Of a DNA stretch of 64,000 nucleotides, positions 33,540-45,100 are shown piece after piece; within the stretch, counting starts at the first letter, position 1; the number at the start of each line of letters is the position of its first letter. This DNA comes from Mantis religiosa. Taxonomy: Eukaryota; Arthropoda; Insecta; Mantodea; Mantidae. The DNA lies in the NCBI GenBank assembly GCA_030765055.1, contig CM060958.1, positions 106,366,090 to 106,430,089 on the forward strand. Reading direction: 5' to 3'. Under the pieces are notes generated by a model, which worked only from the letters and a program-made list of their open reading frames with translations, did no database searches and was not told the origin of the DNA. Made by a program: the position numbers and the translations under genes.

Positions 33540-35235
33540 GGGCGCGAGAGACTGTGTCTGACCTGCCTCTAGACGTCCGATGATTCTACCCTTCAAAACA
33601 GCATCCAGTTAACGTCTTCATGGCATGCTGGTGCTGTCTTAAAAGCACTTTGTGAAGCAACTACTCTCTGTTCACAATGGGAGAACAACAAAGAACGAAC
33701 TACGCTTTGCTGCTCTGGTTTTGTTGGCATTTGAACCGCGAACACGCTTACCTATAAGAGACCACCAGTATTTGGAAGCACACATTGTGATAACGTTTAA
33801 TGCCGCTCGCTCACCACTTTCCTTTTGTTTTCCGAATTATGCTTAACTTTTGCGCACTAGTGTACATAAAAATCAAGAATATGTCAAATTCTGTATAATT
33901 AAGGATTTGTTGAAGGGAAAAAGTCTGTCTAAGAATAATTAAACACACCATTTGAACATCAATAGCAGTATACGCCAAAATATACAGCACTGGAAATTAT
34001 GTTACCCTGGTCATTACCTTACGTATCGAGATGATAATAATAGTTCTCTGATACATTTCTGCTGCTTAATATAGAATAAAGCTGAATAGCTGGACCTTGC
34101 GAACCTCTAGGTTTGCAGTTAATGTTCATTAGGTATGACTCCATTACGCTATATTTACATTTGTCGTTGTCAATAGGCCCGTTATAAGAATCCATCATTT
34201 GTGACTAGTTTTATCAAAGTGCAGGAAGAGTTTTGGCACTTTGTGTATTTGCATTGCGTAGATTTAATGTCAGGTCACCTGAGGTTGTTTAATTCTGACA
34301 GATACGAGGTAAACCGCAATGTGTCCTGCGTGCTATAGACTACTAACTCCAGTTCCTTGACATGAACGTGCATGGGTTCGACAGTATACATGCGGTGCAA
34401 ATGTTTCGACCTACTTAGTACGAACTGTGTCCGCCTGTGGTTTCCACGTATAGATTTCCATGATCACACAAGATATTTTTGGCTACATAGGCACGGTAAA
34501 ATAAAACACTTAACCCTGTTACATTAACTCGGCTTTATATACCCCTTATGATTTACTTTTATATAACTTCGACAAAATATTCTTACACTACCATGCCTAG
34601 CTAAGTAAGGAAGGTATTGCATCCCACTATAAAGGTATACGGCAATTATATAAGAAATACAGTTTTTCAGGGTATCTGAAAAAAATAAAAAATTTTAGAA
34701 AAAGACTATGTATGTCTTTGAACAGCATAGCCTAACCAGAAGCTTGGCATTTAAATTTTTTTTTTCAAGGATGCACACAAAGAAATTTATATAATGGACC
34801 CTAGTTTACTCTTCACCTGCAGCGTTATTTGACATTTTTTTTTTCCCCAAAAATGGTTCTGCAGATTTTGAAAATGCGGTCATTTGGATGGTTGAGGAAT
34901 AGTTAGAAAATACATAAAACTTTAGAACTTTATTATTTGATACTTATTTCCTGTTTCTTGATTTATTTCACATTCTAAAATCCCTATTTTTGCTGACCTA
35001 TGACATCAGCTTATGACATAAACCTCCTGTTTGCTCAAGTTGACCATGAGTAGGTGGCCGGATGCTGAAAAAGCATACTGTGTAAGTCTAAATGTCCTAA
35101 GAACTATGGGAATGTTTAAGTTTCCAAGGAAAACGTTTATGTAACCTTTGGCGTGAAATTGCTGATTTGGCACTAGGGACCTATTTTGAGCTGCTTGTTA
35201 CTGCAACGACGGGTCTTATTCTTCAGGTCTTTCAA
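33540..35235. other. No gene recognised
   Basis: AT-rich sequence with no repeats shared with the window. If the frame at 33349 is a real exon, the upstream intron of that gene would lie here. Confidence 0.4.
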
Positions 35236-36013
35236 TTAGGTGCGTTCAAGTTATAATACCTACTTTTTCAGTACTGCGACCAGATAGGAACTTCCAGCTT
35301 TTTCTTTTTAAATACACGTGGACTCTTTGTGAATACGTGACAAAGATGGCAGCACTGTACAGTGCATAAACCTCTAGTGGCAGAGACGAGAGTTAGGACT
35401 GCTTTGATTCTTAAAATGGCGACGTTTTCATTGCAAGAACAGCGTGTAATCATTCGTTTTCTCCATTTTTGTGGTGTGACACCTATTTAAATTCATAGCC
35501 AGTTGAGTGAGGCATGTGCTGATGGTACCATGGATGTATGTAATGTGCGTTCCTGGGTACGACAGTTCAATGAAGGCAGAACATCGTGTTACAACAAACC
35601 GAGACAGTTGCAGACATCGCCTCCAAAAATGGCATTTCCGTGGGATATGTCCACAAAGTCCTGCATGAAGATCTGAAAATGCGAGCAATGTCTGTCTTCC
35701 AGGTGGGTGCCACAAATGCTGACGGATGATCACAAGGCTGTCCGCATGGTGAATTGTGAGGCGATGTTGACGCATGATTGCGGCATGAATGGAACATCGA
35801 TTACACGCTGTTCTTGCAATGAAGATGTCGCCATTTTAAGTATCAAAAACAGTCCTAACTCTAGTCGCTGCCACTAGAGTTCTATGCACTGTACAGTGCT
35901 GCCATCTCTGTCACGCATTCACAAAGAGTCAACGTGTATTTTTAAGAAACTAGAAGTTCCTCTCTGATACCAGTCCTAAAAAAATAGGTGTTATAACTTG
36001 AACGCACCTCGTA
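35236..36013 (+). mobile_element. Mariner-derived element with about 215-bp inverted ends
   Basis: Left GGTGCGTTCAAGTTATAA and right the inverse TTATAACTTGAACGCACC, followed by CTCGTA. Pairing continues inward for about 215 bp, including the tract GGCAGCACTGTACAGTGC. Both arms contain the start of a transposase ORF (MATFSLQEQRV at 35416; the inverted arm carries the same codons). Between the arms are relics DVCNVRSWVRQFNEGRTS and CLSSRWVPQMLTDDHKAVRM. It appears to be an internally deleted mariner whose left end was copied in inverse at the right. Confidence 0.8.
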
Positions 36014-37639
36014 GTTTGTGTTCTATATGTAGTCACGCTTGATCTTTGAAAGCATGGTCGCCATGCCACCCACCGGCAGAGGCTCATCTACTGTCCAGCA
36101 ACGCAAGGAAGATCCCTGAAAGGAATGTACCAACCTTCCACATTGGAACAAGGACAGCGAATGTGTGTGACAGAGAACGTATACTACACAAGGAGCAACA
36201 CAATTAAAAACATGCGCCCTATTCACTCTGTACACTAAAACCGAGAAGATTCATTCTCAGAAGTAGAAGCCGTCTGAATGTTTTTGAATGGTCTGTAACT
36301 CTACTGACATGGGGTGTCATAAACCTGTCCAGGGAGGTTGTGGGAACCTTCTGCAATCCCCCTGAGTCTCAGACCCCGAAGATTTACTCTCCTGTGGAGG
36401 ACAGTACACGTATCATCCACCAACATGACACACAACTCCTAAAGGTAAACCAGTAAACGAGATTTGTATATCTACGTAAATGTTCTTGTCATTTCATCCC
36501 AAAGTCTCTTTAAGACTATAAAATATTTTATACATCAACATTAATATTTAGAGTCTGGTAAATTGTCATATTATGGATCTAAGTGCTGTCTCTACCATTT
36601 GTGCTCTACCATCTTGCTGCTATGCCTTCAGCTACATCCCTAGTTACACAGTTAATTGTAACATTACGGTGTAGTCATCCAAGTTACACTACTTAACCTA
36701 AAAATACGTTTTAGAAATGTTTAAGACAAATTGAATGTTTATCTTGAACCTAGGATGTAGAACATAAAGAAACAAAATATGGGTCTCCGTAAATCACGTA
36801 ACAAATTTTTGAATGTTAATTGTTTTTTGGATTTAACCTCTTCGGAGGCATTCCTAGTTCTTGCTTTGAATGTTTCTATTGATTTCCTTCTCGTTCGGAG
36901 GCAGTTGGTTCCTTAGAATGCCGGTAGATTTGAAACGGTGCTCGCTGGAAATCTCTATCAGTCAGTTGTTATGTGATTCATGCAGTATAAACGACAGTCT
37001 GTTATTACGATGTTGTTTTGTTTATAAAAGGTATTCCACAAAGCTAAAAATGCACTTAAGCGTAGAGGCAGTCAGTTCAAAGACAAAACCAATAGAGGTG
37101 ACTTATCTAAGTCGGAAAAAACCGGCAGACGTAAGAAAATAGAATATCTGATCCTTTACACTCACATGACTTTCTCTACTCTTGTACAAAATATTTTTAC
37201 AAACCCTTATTCCTCTATTTCTTGTATATGCTAGTTCAGAAAAGTTCTACATGTTCTCCATGTTGTCCAAGAGGCAATCAGCACACTAACTACAGTGCCC
37301 CGAGCCAAGGAAATCATAGTAGTTTTACTGCACAGGCCAATCAGATTCAGGTGAATCGCGCCATTTCCTCCTATTAGAATTTACATGTTAAAACAATCCT
37401 TTGGAACACAAATTTTCGGCGTTATGGATTGGGCTATCAGAACATTTAACTAGAGTAAGCTACGTGGTGCATGAAGGTAGATAATCGCTGCTCAGTGTCT
37501 CACTGGCAGATGATATGTTCCAGATTTCACAGATCTCTAGGGAAATTAATCTTAAGGACGTAGCGAGATGCTAGGAATCGATATTTCTATACTCGGGAAG
37601 TAGTTTTAAAGACATTCTAATCCAACAATTTCACCCAAC
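36014..37639. other. No gene recognised
   Basis: A 90-codon plus frame at 36870-37142 has no domain. No repeats shared with the window. Confidence 0.4.
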
Positions 37640-39363
37640 TTGTTTAAATACCAACTTAACAGTATCTGTTTAACGCAATTAGCTGCATTACGTTTAGCCA
37701 CAGATAATGCATTGCCTATATTAGTCCACAAGGCCCTGTTACGCCTTCCAACACAGGAAAAACCCCTGCGCCAAGGATCTATACTGCCTCAATCCATCCG
37801 AGAGAAAGTGGAGCTGATGGGCACCTTCCTCGAAGGCACCTTCCACTCCGTCGACACCTGCAACCGCTACCATGTCCAGCAGATCACTACAGACGTCTCT
37901 CTCTCTCTTCCTGTTCAGACCCTATGAACCCACTGCAATACCTCTGACATCTCTTGCTGAATTACTACCCTTCTTTCCTCTGTGCCACCTTTCAAAGTCA
38001 TGGGCTATGATAACATCCCCATGGCACTATAAAAGTTCTTCCTCCAAACTGACTACAGCTCATTGCGCACCTCTTCAATGGGTTCCTCCGTCTGGCATAC
38101 TTCCCTAGTACCTGGATGTATGCCAAGATTATCACCCTTCCCAAACCCGGGAAATATACCTCCACTCCTGAAGGCCAACGACCTCTCAGCCTGCTGCCGA
38201 CACTCAGCAAACTATTTGAGAAGGTCATTCAAGCTAGGCTTCAGCAAACGCTCTCTGCGCAACCAATCCTTTGCCAGAAGCAATTTTGTTTTCTTCAGGA
38301 ACATTCCACTGTGCATCAACTTCTTGGTCTTGTCGTCCAAATCATCTAAGGCTTCAACAACCGGCATTTAGTCGTCGTCTTTTTCCTTGACCTCACTTGC
38401 GCCTTCGACACTGTGTAGCATGAAGGCCTCCTTCAACATCTCATCCACTATCACTTTCCAACATATATCATCCATCTAATCCATTCCTACCTACACAACC
38501 GTTCTTTTAGTGACACAACAGGACATATTCTCATCCTGCCAAACCATCCATGCGGGGTTTCCTCAAGGATGTGTCCTTGGACCCCTGCTCTTCCCCATAT
38601 TCATTAATACCCTACCCTCCTACGAAGGCTGTAAGTTGTACCAGTTTGCTGACGATACTGCTATAACAGTCGCATCCACACGCCACCAAGTTTCTGTACG
38701 TAGGCTGCAGATCTATGCGGACAACCTGACGACCTAGTTTAATACCTGGCGCCTCACAGTAAATCCCAGCAAGTCGCAAGCAGTGACCTTTACGCGGCGT
38801 TTAGAGGCCTTTCTTACAAATCTACGGATTGTCGGTGGTTCTGACCATTGGTCGATCCGCGCAAAATACCTAGGCGTCACGCTGGACCAGAAGCTGGCCT
38901 GGTCACATCGCAGACCATTACAACAAGGTTGCTCGCAGAATGGCACTTCTATACCCCCTCTACCATGGAAACTCCGCCTTGTCCCTATGCAACAAACTTA
39001 TCCTGTACAAGTCCTCCGTCCCGCCCTCACCTATGCCTGCCCAGTCTTGGCCACGCCGCCAACACTCACACCCAACGCCTTCAAAACCTCCAAAACAGAT
39101 TTCTCCGTACCGCAGTCAATGCCGATTGGTACATTCCAAACACAAACGTTAACCGCGAACTATCCTTTCCCCTCCTAGCTGAATATATGCTCTCCCTCTC
39201 TCAAAAATTCTTCGACTACCATTCTTATAATTTCAACGCCCTTATTCGTGGTCTCGGTACACAAGTAGAAAAAGTAAAAATGGCTAGTATAGGGAATAAT
39301 CCTGCAGATAATAACCTGATAGAGGAAAATCTCGATACATTACACTGGTCGGAAGCTGCCTAG
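37640..39363 (+). pseudogene. Jockey-like LINE ORF2, 5'-truncated and frameshifted
   Basis: In changing frames: VMGYDNIPMAL (relatives: GPDGIPN), WMYAKIITLPKPGKYTS, EGQRPLSLLPTLSKLFEKVI (the canonical RPISLL-x-LSK-x-FE motif), FFLDLTCAFDTV (AFD box), HAGFPQGCVLGPLLFPIFIN (PQGSVLSP motif) and YQFADDTAI (the FADD catalytic box). The thumb region reads WRLTVNPSKSQAVTF and KYLGVTLDQKLAWSH. The C terminus NRELSFPLLAEYMLSLSQKF runs to a TAG at 39361-39363. The 5' endonuclease is missing. At least five frameshifts or stops make it inactive. It differs in sequence from the LINE at 21950. Confidence 0.88.
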
Positions 39364-39688
39364 CAAACGAGCAGGTAATGTTGTCACTGCAGATTAATTT
39401 CTTTTATAAAGCAGGTAAGTCACCTTACAGATATCCATCTATAAAACTTCGAAATCCACAGTAGCTCAATTTATTTACAAATTGATACGGGATTCAGGAT
39501 AATGCATAATACTTCATGCACATTTTATAATTTCTCCCAGATAAATCTACTTTTATAATAGTTTTCCTTTCAAAAGTTTCTCAAAACGTGCACTTTTTTA
39601 AATAGTATATATATAATAAGTGAAGTTTTAGTCCGTAGTTACTAGAAAACAAAACTTATACATCATATTCTAAGAAAACACAAAAAGT
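39364..39688. other. LINE 3' flank, nothing else seen
   Basis: Probably includes the LINE 3' untranslated region. No poly(A) boundary is obvious. Confidence 0.4.
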
Positions 39689-39930
39689 GCCCGCCTCGGT
39701 AGCATAGGTGATAGCGTGTATGTCTCTTATTCAAGAAGTCTCAAGCTCATATCTCGGTCACAGTGAGTTATTTGCATAAGCTTTTATTCCGGAGTTTTCC
39801 TTTATCCTGAAAGGTAAATGTTGAGTAACTCTGAGCTCTGTAGATCCTGGGCTCATTTGAGCTTCATTTCACCCATTTCATTCATCGTCCTATATGACTT
39901 ACGTTGGAGAGGTTAATTAAAAATTAAAAA
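39689..39930 (+). repeat. SINE family 1 copy
   Basis: Head GCCCGCCTCGGTAGCATAGG, decayed B box (AAGCTCATATCTCGG), body GGAGTTTTCCTTTATCCTG, TGGGCTCATTTGAGCTTC and tail GACTTACGTTGGAG with an A-rich end. Confidence 0.8.
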
Positions 39931-40949
39931 TCACAAAACACGCTATGAAGATGTGCTTCTCCGATAAGGAGCTTAAAGACTCATCTCAGTTATTAATTTA
40001 TACTAATAAGTGCAACATTATAGTATACTAATAATTAAATTGCAGGTTGAATAGTTCATTTTAACCTAAAATAACGCTTCTAAAATTGATGCTATTTAAA
40101 ATTCGTGTAATGCATATGCAAGCCTTCACTAGTTTTTCTGTTCTCTGTAATTTAGTAGTTTGTCTAGAGCTAGTATTCAGAGTTCTGTTTAGAATTACGT
40201 ATTACATTTAATATAAGCCAAAGTTACCGTGCAATATTTCCATTTTATAATTTGGTTATTTTAAAATATCGTATATTATGACTACATAAAGCTAAAGCAG
40301 TGTTTGAAAAACATATTTCGTAAATATTGATAATTTTGCCTCTTTTTGAGACGAGTATTTTCCCAGAGCCAATGTGTTACAGGGGCTAATTTCACCAATT
40401 TGGCAGTTGAGTGTATGGTTACAGAAGCATGGTTAACCAGCCCCGTAATTTGGAAATTTAAGCTACCCAAATAACCTGAGCCAGCGTGCTGGGTTTAGAA
40501 AAGCCTACAGTTTCAGCCTCGCCGCGTTGTGTGATTATCTTTTGAAATGAATAGCCTGAATACCAGGCAATTACGCCCATTTTGGTTGCAAGCTGACATT
40601 AATGGTGTAAATTGATTCAACCTTAAGTTTATTTGGCACAGAAAAAGAGAACTTTCAACATGTAATTATCTCATTTGAGTCTGGAAAGGCTACCTTATCA
40701 CCGTGGTCTAATTGCAGATGTAGAGCTTCAAGATAACGCTTATAAAGTACAGTGCAGCATTTGCTAAAACAATTGCATGCGACGAATCATTTGATTGTCA
40801 ACTTTTATCTCATTTTAGGTTAAACTAATGGCACAAGTATAAGTTTTCTGAAAGGATTAGTTCGTTCTTTTGAAGTGTTTGTGTCAATAAACGGCCCAAG
40901 CAGTAAATTGTTTGATTGTGGTGTTAGCTATTTTGAGCTTATTTCCAAC
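39931..40949. other. No gene recognised
   Basis: AT-rich with only short frames. Confidence 0.5.
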
Positions 40950-41060
40950 TTACCGAGCGAAATAGCTTCTTGTTAACGTGTTATATTCATGTTCCTGAGG
41001 TCCCAGGTTCGATTTCTGTTTACTTTACATTGGTTCTTTGTGTTTATTCCCTGGTTGTTA
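40950..41060 (+). repeat. Degenerate tRNA-like SINE head, probably family 3
   Basis: ACCGAGCGAAATAGCTTC resembles the family 3 head (ACCGAGCGGGATGGCTC), and CAGGTTCGATTTC is a B-box-like string at the right distance. No body is recognised after it. Confidence 0.4.
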
Positions 41061-42397
41061 AGGAATGCTGGAGTGGTTCCTCTACAAGAAAATAAATGTT
41101 TTATTAATTGTTCTTGCTTCATTGCACATTCACATTATTATCATGAACATATCCTCATTGTTTTCCATTTTCCCCTCTAATTTTAACGGCGTGGCTTATA
41201 TAAAATCATTGCTAATAATAGATGTTACCAATTGCATCTTTCGTAAATATATTAACAACATATTATATTAGAATGTAATACTACATATTGTGTGTGATTT
41301 TTGTCAGTATTTCTTATATGGCTAATATCCATATTGCTTGCCAGATAAATAGTGTATTCCCTTATGAAACATAGAAAAGTACGTAAATCGTAGGTGGTCT
41401 AATAAGTAAAGTCAGTTTTTCTATTTTGGTGTTTTGGAAAACGTATTAGGTTTCCTTGGATTGGCAATGCTGTTTATAGGATGTCATGGGTGTTGTTGCG
41501 TACACTGCGAGAATGTATCAGTCTTAAGTTGTTAATAAACAATCTCAAAATGGAGATAAACTTTGAACTTAAGAGTCCTTCTAAAACACTACTGGAAAAC
41601 AAGATTGTAAAGCCGTTGTCGGAGCTCGAAGAATATGTGAATTGGAAGGAGAAGGTGTCGTTAGTGAGCGAGTGGTACAACGATGGTTGCAACGTTAAAA
41701 CAATGGAGACGAAAACAGTAAAGATTTACCACGTTCTGGAAGACCTAAGTATGGAATAATGAGGATACACGCCAAGTTTTGCGGGAAAATCCGCAAAAAA
41801 GCAACCGTAGGCATTTAGAAGAATTTGCTGCATCAAAAGGTACCTTACATCACTATACTAAGACATTGGAAAATTATACAGAAGCTGTAGATCTGTACCT
41901 TATGAACTGACACCTCAACAGGCTGAACGTAGAGTGGATATCTGTAATCAACGTAAGCGTAATCCATTGGATGATAGATTTGTCACATTAATTGGCGTTT
42001 GTGATGAAAATGGGAGTATTGCCGAAAACCTGAAGCCTCGAAATAATGGCTTCATCCGCCCGAACCTGCTAAAGTAATAGTTAAAAAAATAAATTCGGTC
42101 CCAAAGTAATATTGTGTGTCTGATAGAACTTCGAGGGTGTGATTCACTGCGAGTTTGTTCCAAACGGGCGGGAGATTGATGCTAATATATATTCTCAACT
42201 GGAACGAGTTCATGAAGTTTTAAGACTTAGATACACAACAGTAGTTAACAGACATAGAATTCTATTGCAACAGAACAATGCAACATCCCATACTGCATGA
42301 ACGACCATGGAAGGAATTTAGGAACTGGAAGTCGAACCATATCCAGCATACAGTCATGACTTCGCACCAGCAGATTTTAATGGTGACTCTACCTATC

Positions 42398-42790
42398 AAA
42401 AGCCTTAGCCTACATACGGCTAGTGTGGAGAAATGATTAACTTCCATCAATTAACTAAAATAGTAAGAGTTAAATGATGAAACCTGGGATTCAAGTACTT
42501 ACGATAGTAAGTCGCCACAAATGGTATATCTCGAATTGGAGAGCCCCTAGTGGTTTACCGGGAAAATATACGAGTCAAAAAGAGAATTTAATATCGTATC
42601 GGAAAGTTGGCCACTGTAGCTCAATAGGTTAGAGCGACTGGACGGAAACCAGTAGATCCGTGGTTCAAATCCTGGCCATGGCATTGAATTTTTCATGTTG
42701 ACTATATAAAAAGCCTTAGCCTAAATACGGCTAGTGTGAAGATATGATTAATTTCCATAAATTAACTAGAATATCAGAAGAAAGTTTGAG
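42398..42790 (+). repeat. Tandem family T (tRNA-like) repeat inside mariner
   Basis: AAAAGCCTTAGCCTACATAC at 42398 recurs as AAAAGCCTTAGCCTAAATAC at 42710, a period of 312 bp, with a tRNA-like unit between (42610-42682). The tail includes AGTAAGTCGCC and GTGGTTTACCGGGAAAATA, both present in the 22.4-22.9 kb insert. About 1.25 units are present. A short run of mariner coding sequence (the LFRPMAKFPRG part in the other copy) is missing around it. Confidence 0.8.
42610..42682 (+). tRNA. tRNA-like unit (pseudo-tRNA) of family T
   Basis: GCCACTG...CCATGGC acceptor arms pair with a mismatch. The A box is TAGCTCAATAGG and the B box GGTTCAAATCC. The anticodon stem ACTGG/CCAGT pairs over five bases with loop ACGGAAA, again with C where U33 is expected. 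This is closest to a cloverleaf among the copies, but the flanking repeats show it is part of family T. Confidence 0.55.
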
Positions 42791-42995
42791 AACACTTAAG
42801 CAGTGTAAGCAAGGGTTAACGAATTCTTTGCTTCAAAGCCAGAGACTGGTACCATCGAGGGATAATAAACCTCGCTGTACGATGTCTCAAGACCATAGAA
42901 TCTATTGGTCTATACTTTGACTATTAGTTATTGGTTTTCAGAGCATATTTCAAATAATTAATTCTGCTTTAAAAACCGTTATGAGGCAGTATCTA

Positions 42996-43595
42996 TGTAA
43001 ATGTAAGTCAAATGTACCTATGATGGATGATGTTTGAAACAGAATTACTTGAGTGTGTTCTTTATCAGTGGGTACTGCAGTATTTCATTAAAAAGAGATG
43101 TATGCGCATAGAATCACAGTGTGACCTTAATGGAGATTTCCCGGCTAAATGAAAAAGCTGCAACGACAACGCCAACGAATATTATTTCTAAAGCTTTTCG
43201 TAATTCAAACAAATGTATTAAAAGAAAAGGGAAAAAAGGACAACATTCGCCGAGACATTACGCTGATTAAAATCTGGTTGAGGAATGTTACTCTTCGTTC
43301 GGCGCAAACTTCATAAAAGAAACCACTCCGTTGATAGGAAAAAGGAATTAAACGTTAATCTGTAGGAAAGCACATGCATCAATCCTCTGATTGATTTTAC
43401 GGATATTGCAGTATTTGTAATTTTGTGGAAACATTTTATCAGTTCCTCGGCGTACATAGAGCTACAATTGTTATATCTTTACTTTGGTATTACTTTACGT
43501 GTAGTAACCAGAAGTGTCACGTTTTAACTAACATTTGTGAATTGGGTTATCACCGAAAATACTCGTTTTAAAGATATCTGAATTTAAAAGGTAAT
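42996..43595. other. No gene recognised
   Basis: AT-rich sequence between a mariner and an LTR. Confidence 0.5.
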
Positions 43596-44372
43596 TGTGA
43601 CTCTTTTGGTTTCAAACATTAAAAGTCAAGTTTCCAGAAATTCAAAAATATTCGTACAAGGACACTTTGTACAGCCCTTGGCAGCTGAATGACTTAACAT
43701 AGAGCAACACAGTTTCTCGTGGCCTCACCACACATAAACAGAACAATTCACTTGCAAATCGCTACACGTTTATCAGTTCTCAACTCGCAGCTCAATACAG
43801 TTTACATGTCCACACACACTGCACATTAACTGCCCCACGCTAGCATGGGGACCATGCTAGCAAGAGTAGAATTAACCTATACTAACCGGGGTGCTTTAGC
43901 GGAACCCGTAAATAACACACAAAAGCCCCTAACATGCCTTTTGCACATTTATTAACAGTCAAGAGTCAAGCACCCTTTCCCAAGGCTGCATGTTAGGTAC
44001 TAACCGCATGTGCATGGGGAGACGATGTAGCCTCTGAGGATGATCGTCACCGGAGGCGGCGGGTGTGGGGCCGCTCCTATTTAAAAAAAAAATCATTAAC
44101 TTTCCAGTCCAGTCCAGTCGCTTTTATAACCGAACCATTGTTTCTTGAAAGTTGCCGAAGTGCCCTGAAAGATGCCGAAGCTTCATGGACCTTCGTGGTG
44201 AAGCGAGAACGTCCAAACTATCTCCGCCTCTTTCTCCCTCTGTTGCTCTCTCACTCTCTCTCGGCAAATGCCCAGCGCTCATCGGTCCGCGGGCGTGGCT
44301 TGGGTGCCATCTGTCTCTTTCACTCCTCGCTTCTATCTCTCTCTCTCACTAAATAACAAGCGCCTCGCGACA
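43596..44372 (-). mobile_element. LTR (family L2), carrying a poly(A) insert
   Basis: On the minus strand it runs TGTCGCGAGG to GAGTCACA. The TATA box (TTATAAAAG on the minus strand) is near 44135-44143 and is followed by (GACTG)n, then GTGTGTGTGGACATG as at 23881. A 262-bp insert at 43832-44093 splits it; without the insert it would be about 510 bp. No clear target duplication is seen at its outer ends. Confidence 0.7.
43832..44093 (+). mobile_element. Poly(A)-tailed retroposed insert, family unknown
   Basis: Flanked by CATTAACT on both sides (43824-43831 and 44094-44101), an 8-bp duplication, with an A-run at its right end (about 44082-44092). It starts GCCCCACGCTAGCATGGGG and has a GC-rich 3' part (GGAGGCGGCGGGTGTGGGG). 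No reading frame is recognised. Poly(A) plus target duplication fits a LINE 3' end or a SINE. An 8-bp duplication alone would also fit a hAT transposon, but no inverted ends are seen. Confidence 0.72.
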
Positions 44373-44559
44373 GTATACATATAATGTGTCGTGCGCATAA
44401 CTCATAAATTAAAACAGACTGAAATATGAAACAAAATGCACACGAAGATTTTAAAGAAAATTGTCATATCGATCATTCATAAGTTTAGATAATTTTATTT
44501 TTGCAAAATTTATTGTACTGTTTTTATACTTCTCTTGGCACAGGACACAGTCCTGTTAA

Positions 44560-44885
44560 TTAGTGGTCCACTACCCCTTATGCCATTTAAGCGTCGGGTG
44601 AGGGAGCCACAACTCTGAATCAGAGAGGGAAATCCAGGGATGGGTGATCAGCGCGGTCCCCAGAATGAGAGTGAGGGAAGTAGATGAACAAAATAAGGGA
44701 AAAGTGGATGAAAGGAAAGATCATAATGAAATTCGTGGAATGATGGCGGCGGAAATCGGAGGACTCGGAGAAAACTTACGCAAGGCCTTGTTGTTCACTA
44801 CAAATCTTACTTTGCCATCACCTGGGATTGAACCCCGAACACCTTAGTGAGAGTCAAGCGGTCAAACCACTCGGCTGCAGTGTGG
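44560..44885 (-). repeat. SINE family 4 (tRNA-derived)
   Basis: On the minus strand the head has GCAGCCGAGTGGTTTGACCG (A box) and GGGGTTCAATCCC (B box), similar to serine- or leucine-type tRNA heads. A body with TTTTCTCCGAGTCCTCCG follows and includes GATCACCCATCCCTGGATTT. It is the only copy of this family in the window. Confidence 0.65.
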
Positions 44886-45100
44886 CCTATGTTGCTTTTA
44901 TTAAAATATTATAGAGGATATGATAGAATTTACTGAGAGGACCGGTCGTACTCAGGGAGTCAGACAGTGCAGAGGACAGCGTCCCTATCATGACCAATAT
45001 TAAACTTCTCAGCAGTGGAGTACAAACGACATCCAACTTGCGCCATACGGCCCTAATCTAATCGGCACCCCACCGGCCAGGTTCCTGAAACGGCCCACTA

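Larger units (their letters stand above)
41391..42995 (+). mobile_element. Mariner family M3, second copy, split by family T repeats
   Basis: The transposase begins at ATG 41550 (MEINFELKSPSKTLLENKIV, then frameshifts), with VSLVSEWYNDG and then, in other frames, RSCRSVPYELTPQQAERRVD-like relics, WNFEGVIHCEF and QLERVHEVLRLRYT-like relics. The frame is lost at about 42382, where tRNA-like repeats begin. It resumes at about 42795 with VNEFFASKPET and the C-terminal tail (GIINLA in another frame). The left end at 41391 is a decayed terminal repeat and the right tail resembles the copy at 27302 up to about 42995. Both the first and second catalytic motifs are lost. Confidence 0.75.

Noticed and set aside
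44063..44356. A Ser-rich coding gene at 44.1-44.36 kb
   Set aside because: It overlaps the U3 region of an LTR; CT-rich low-complexity sequence explains the open frame.
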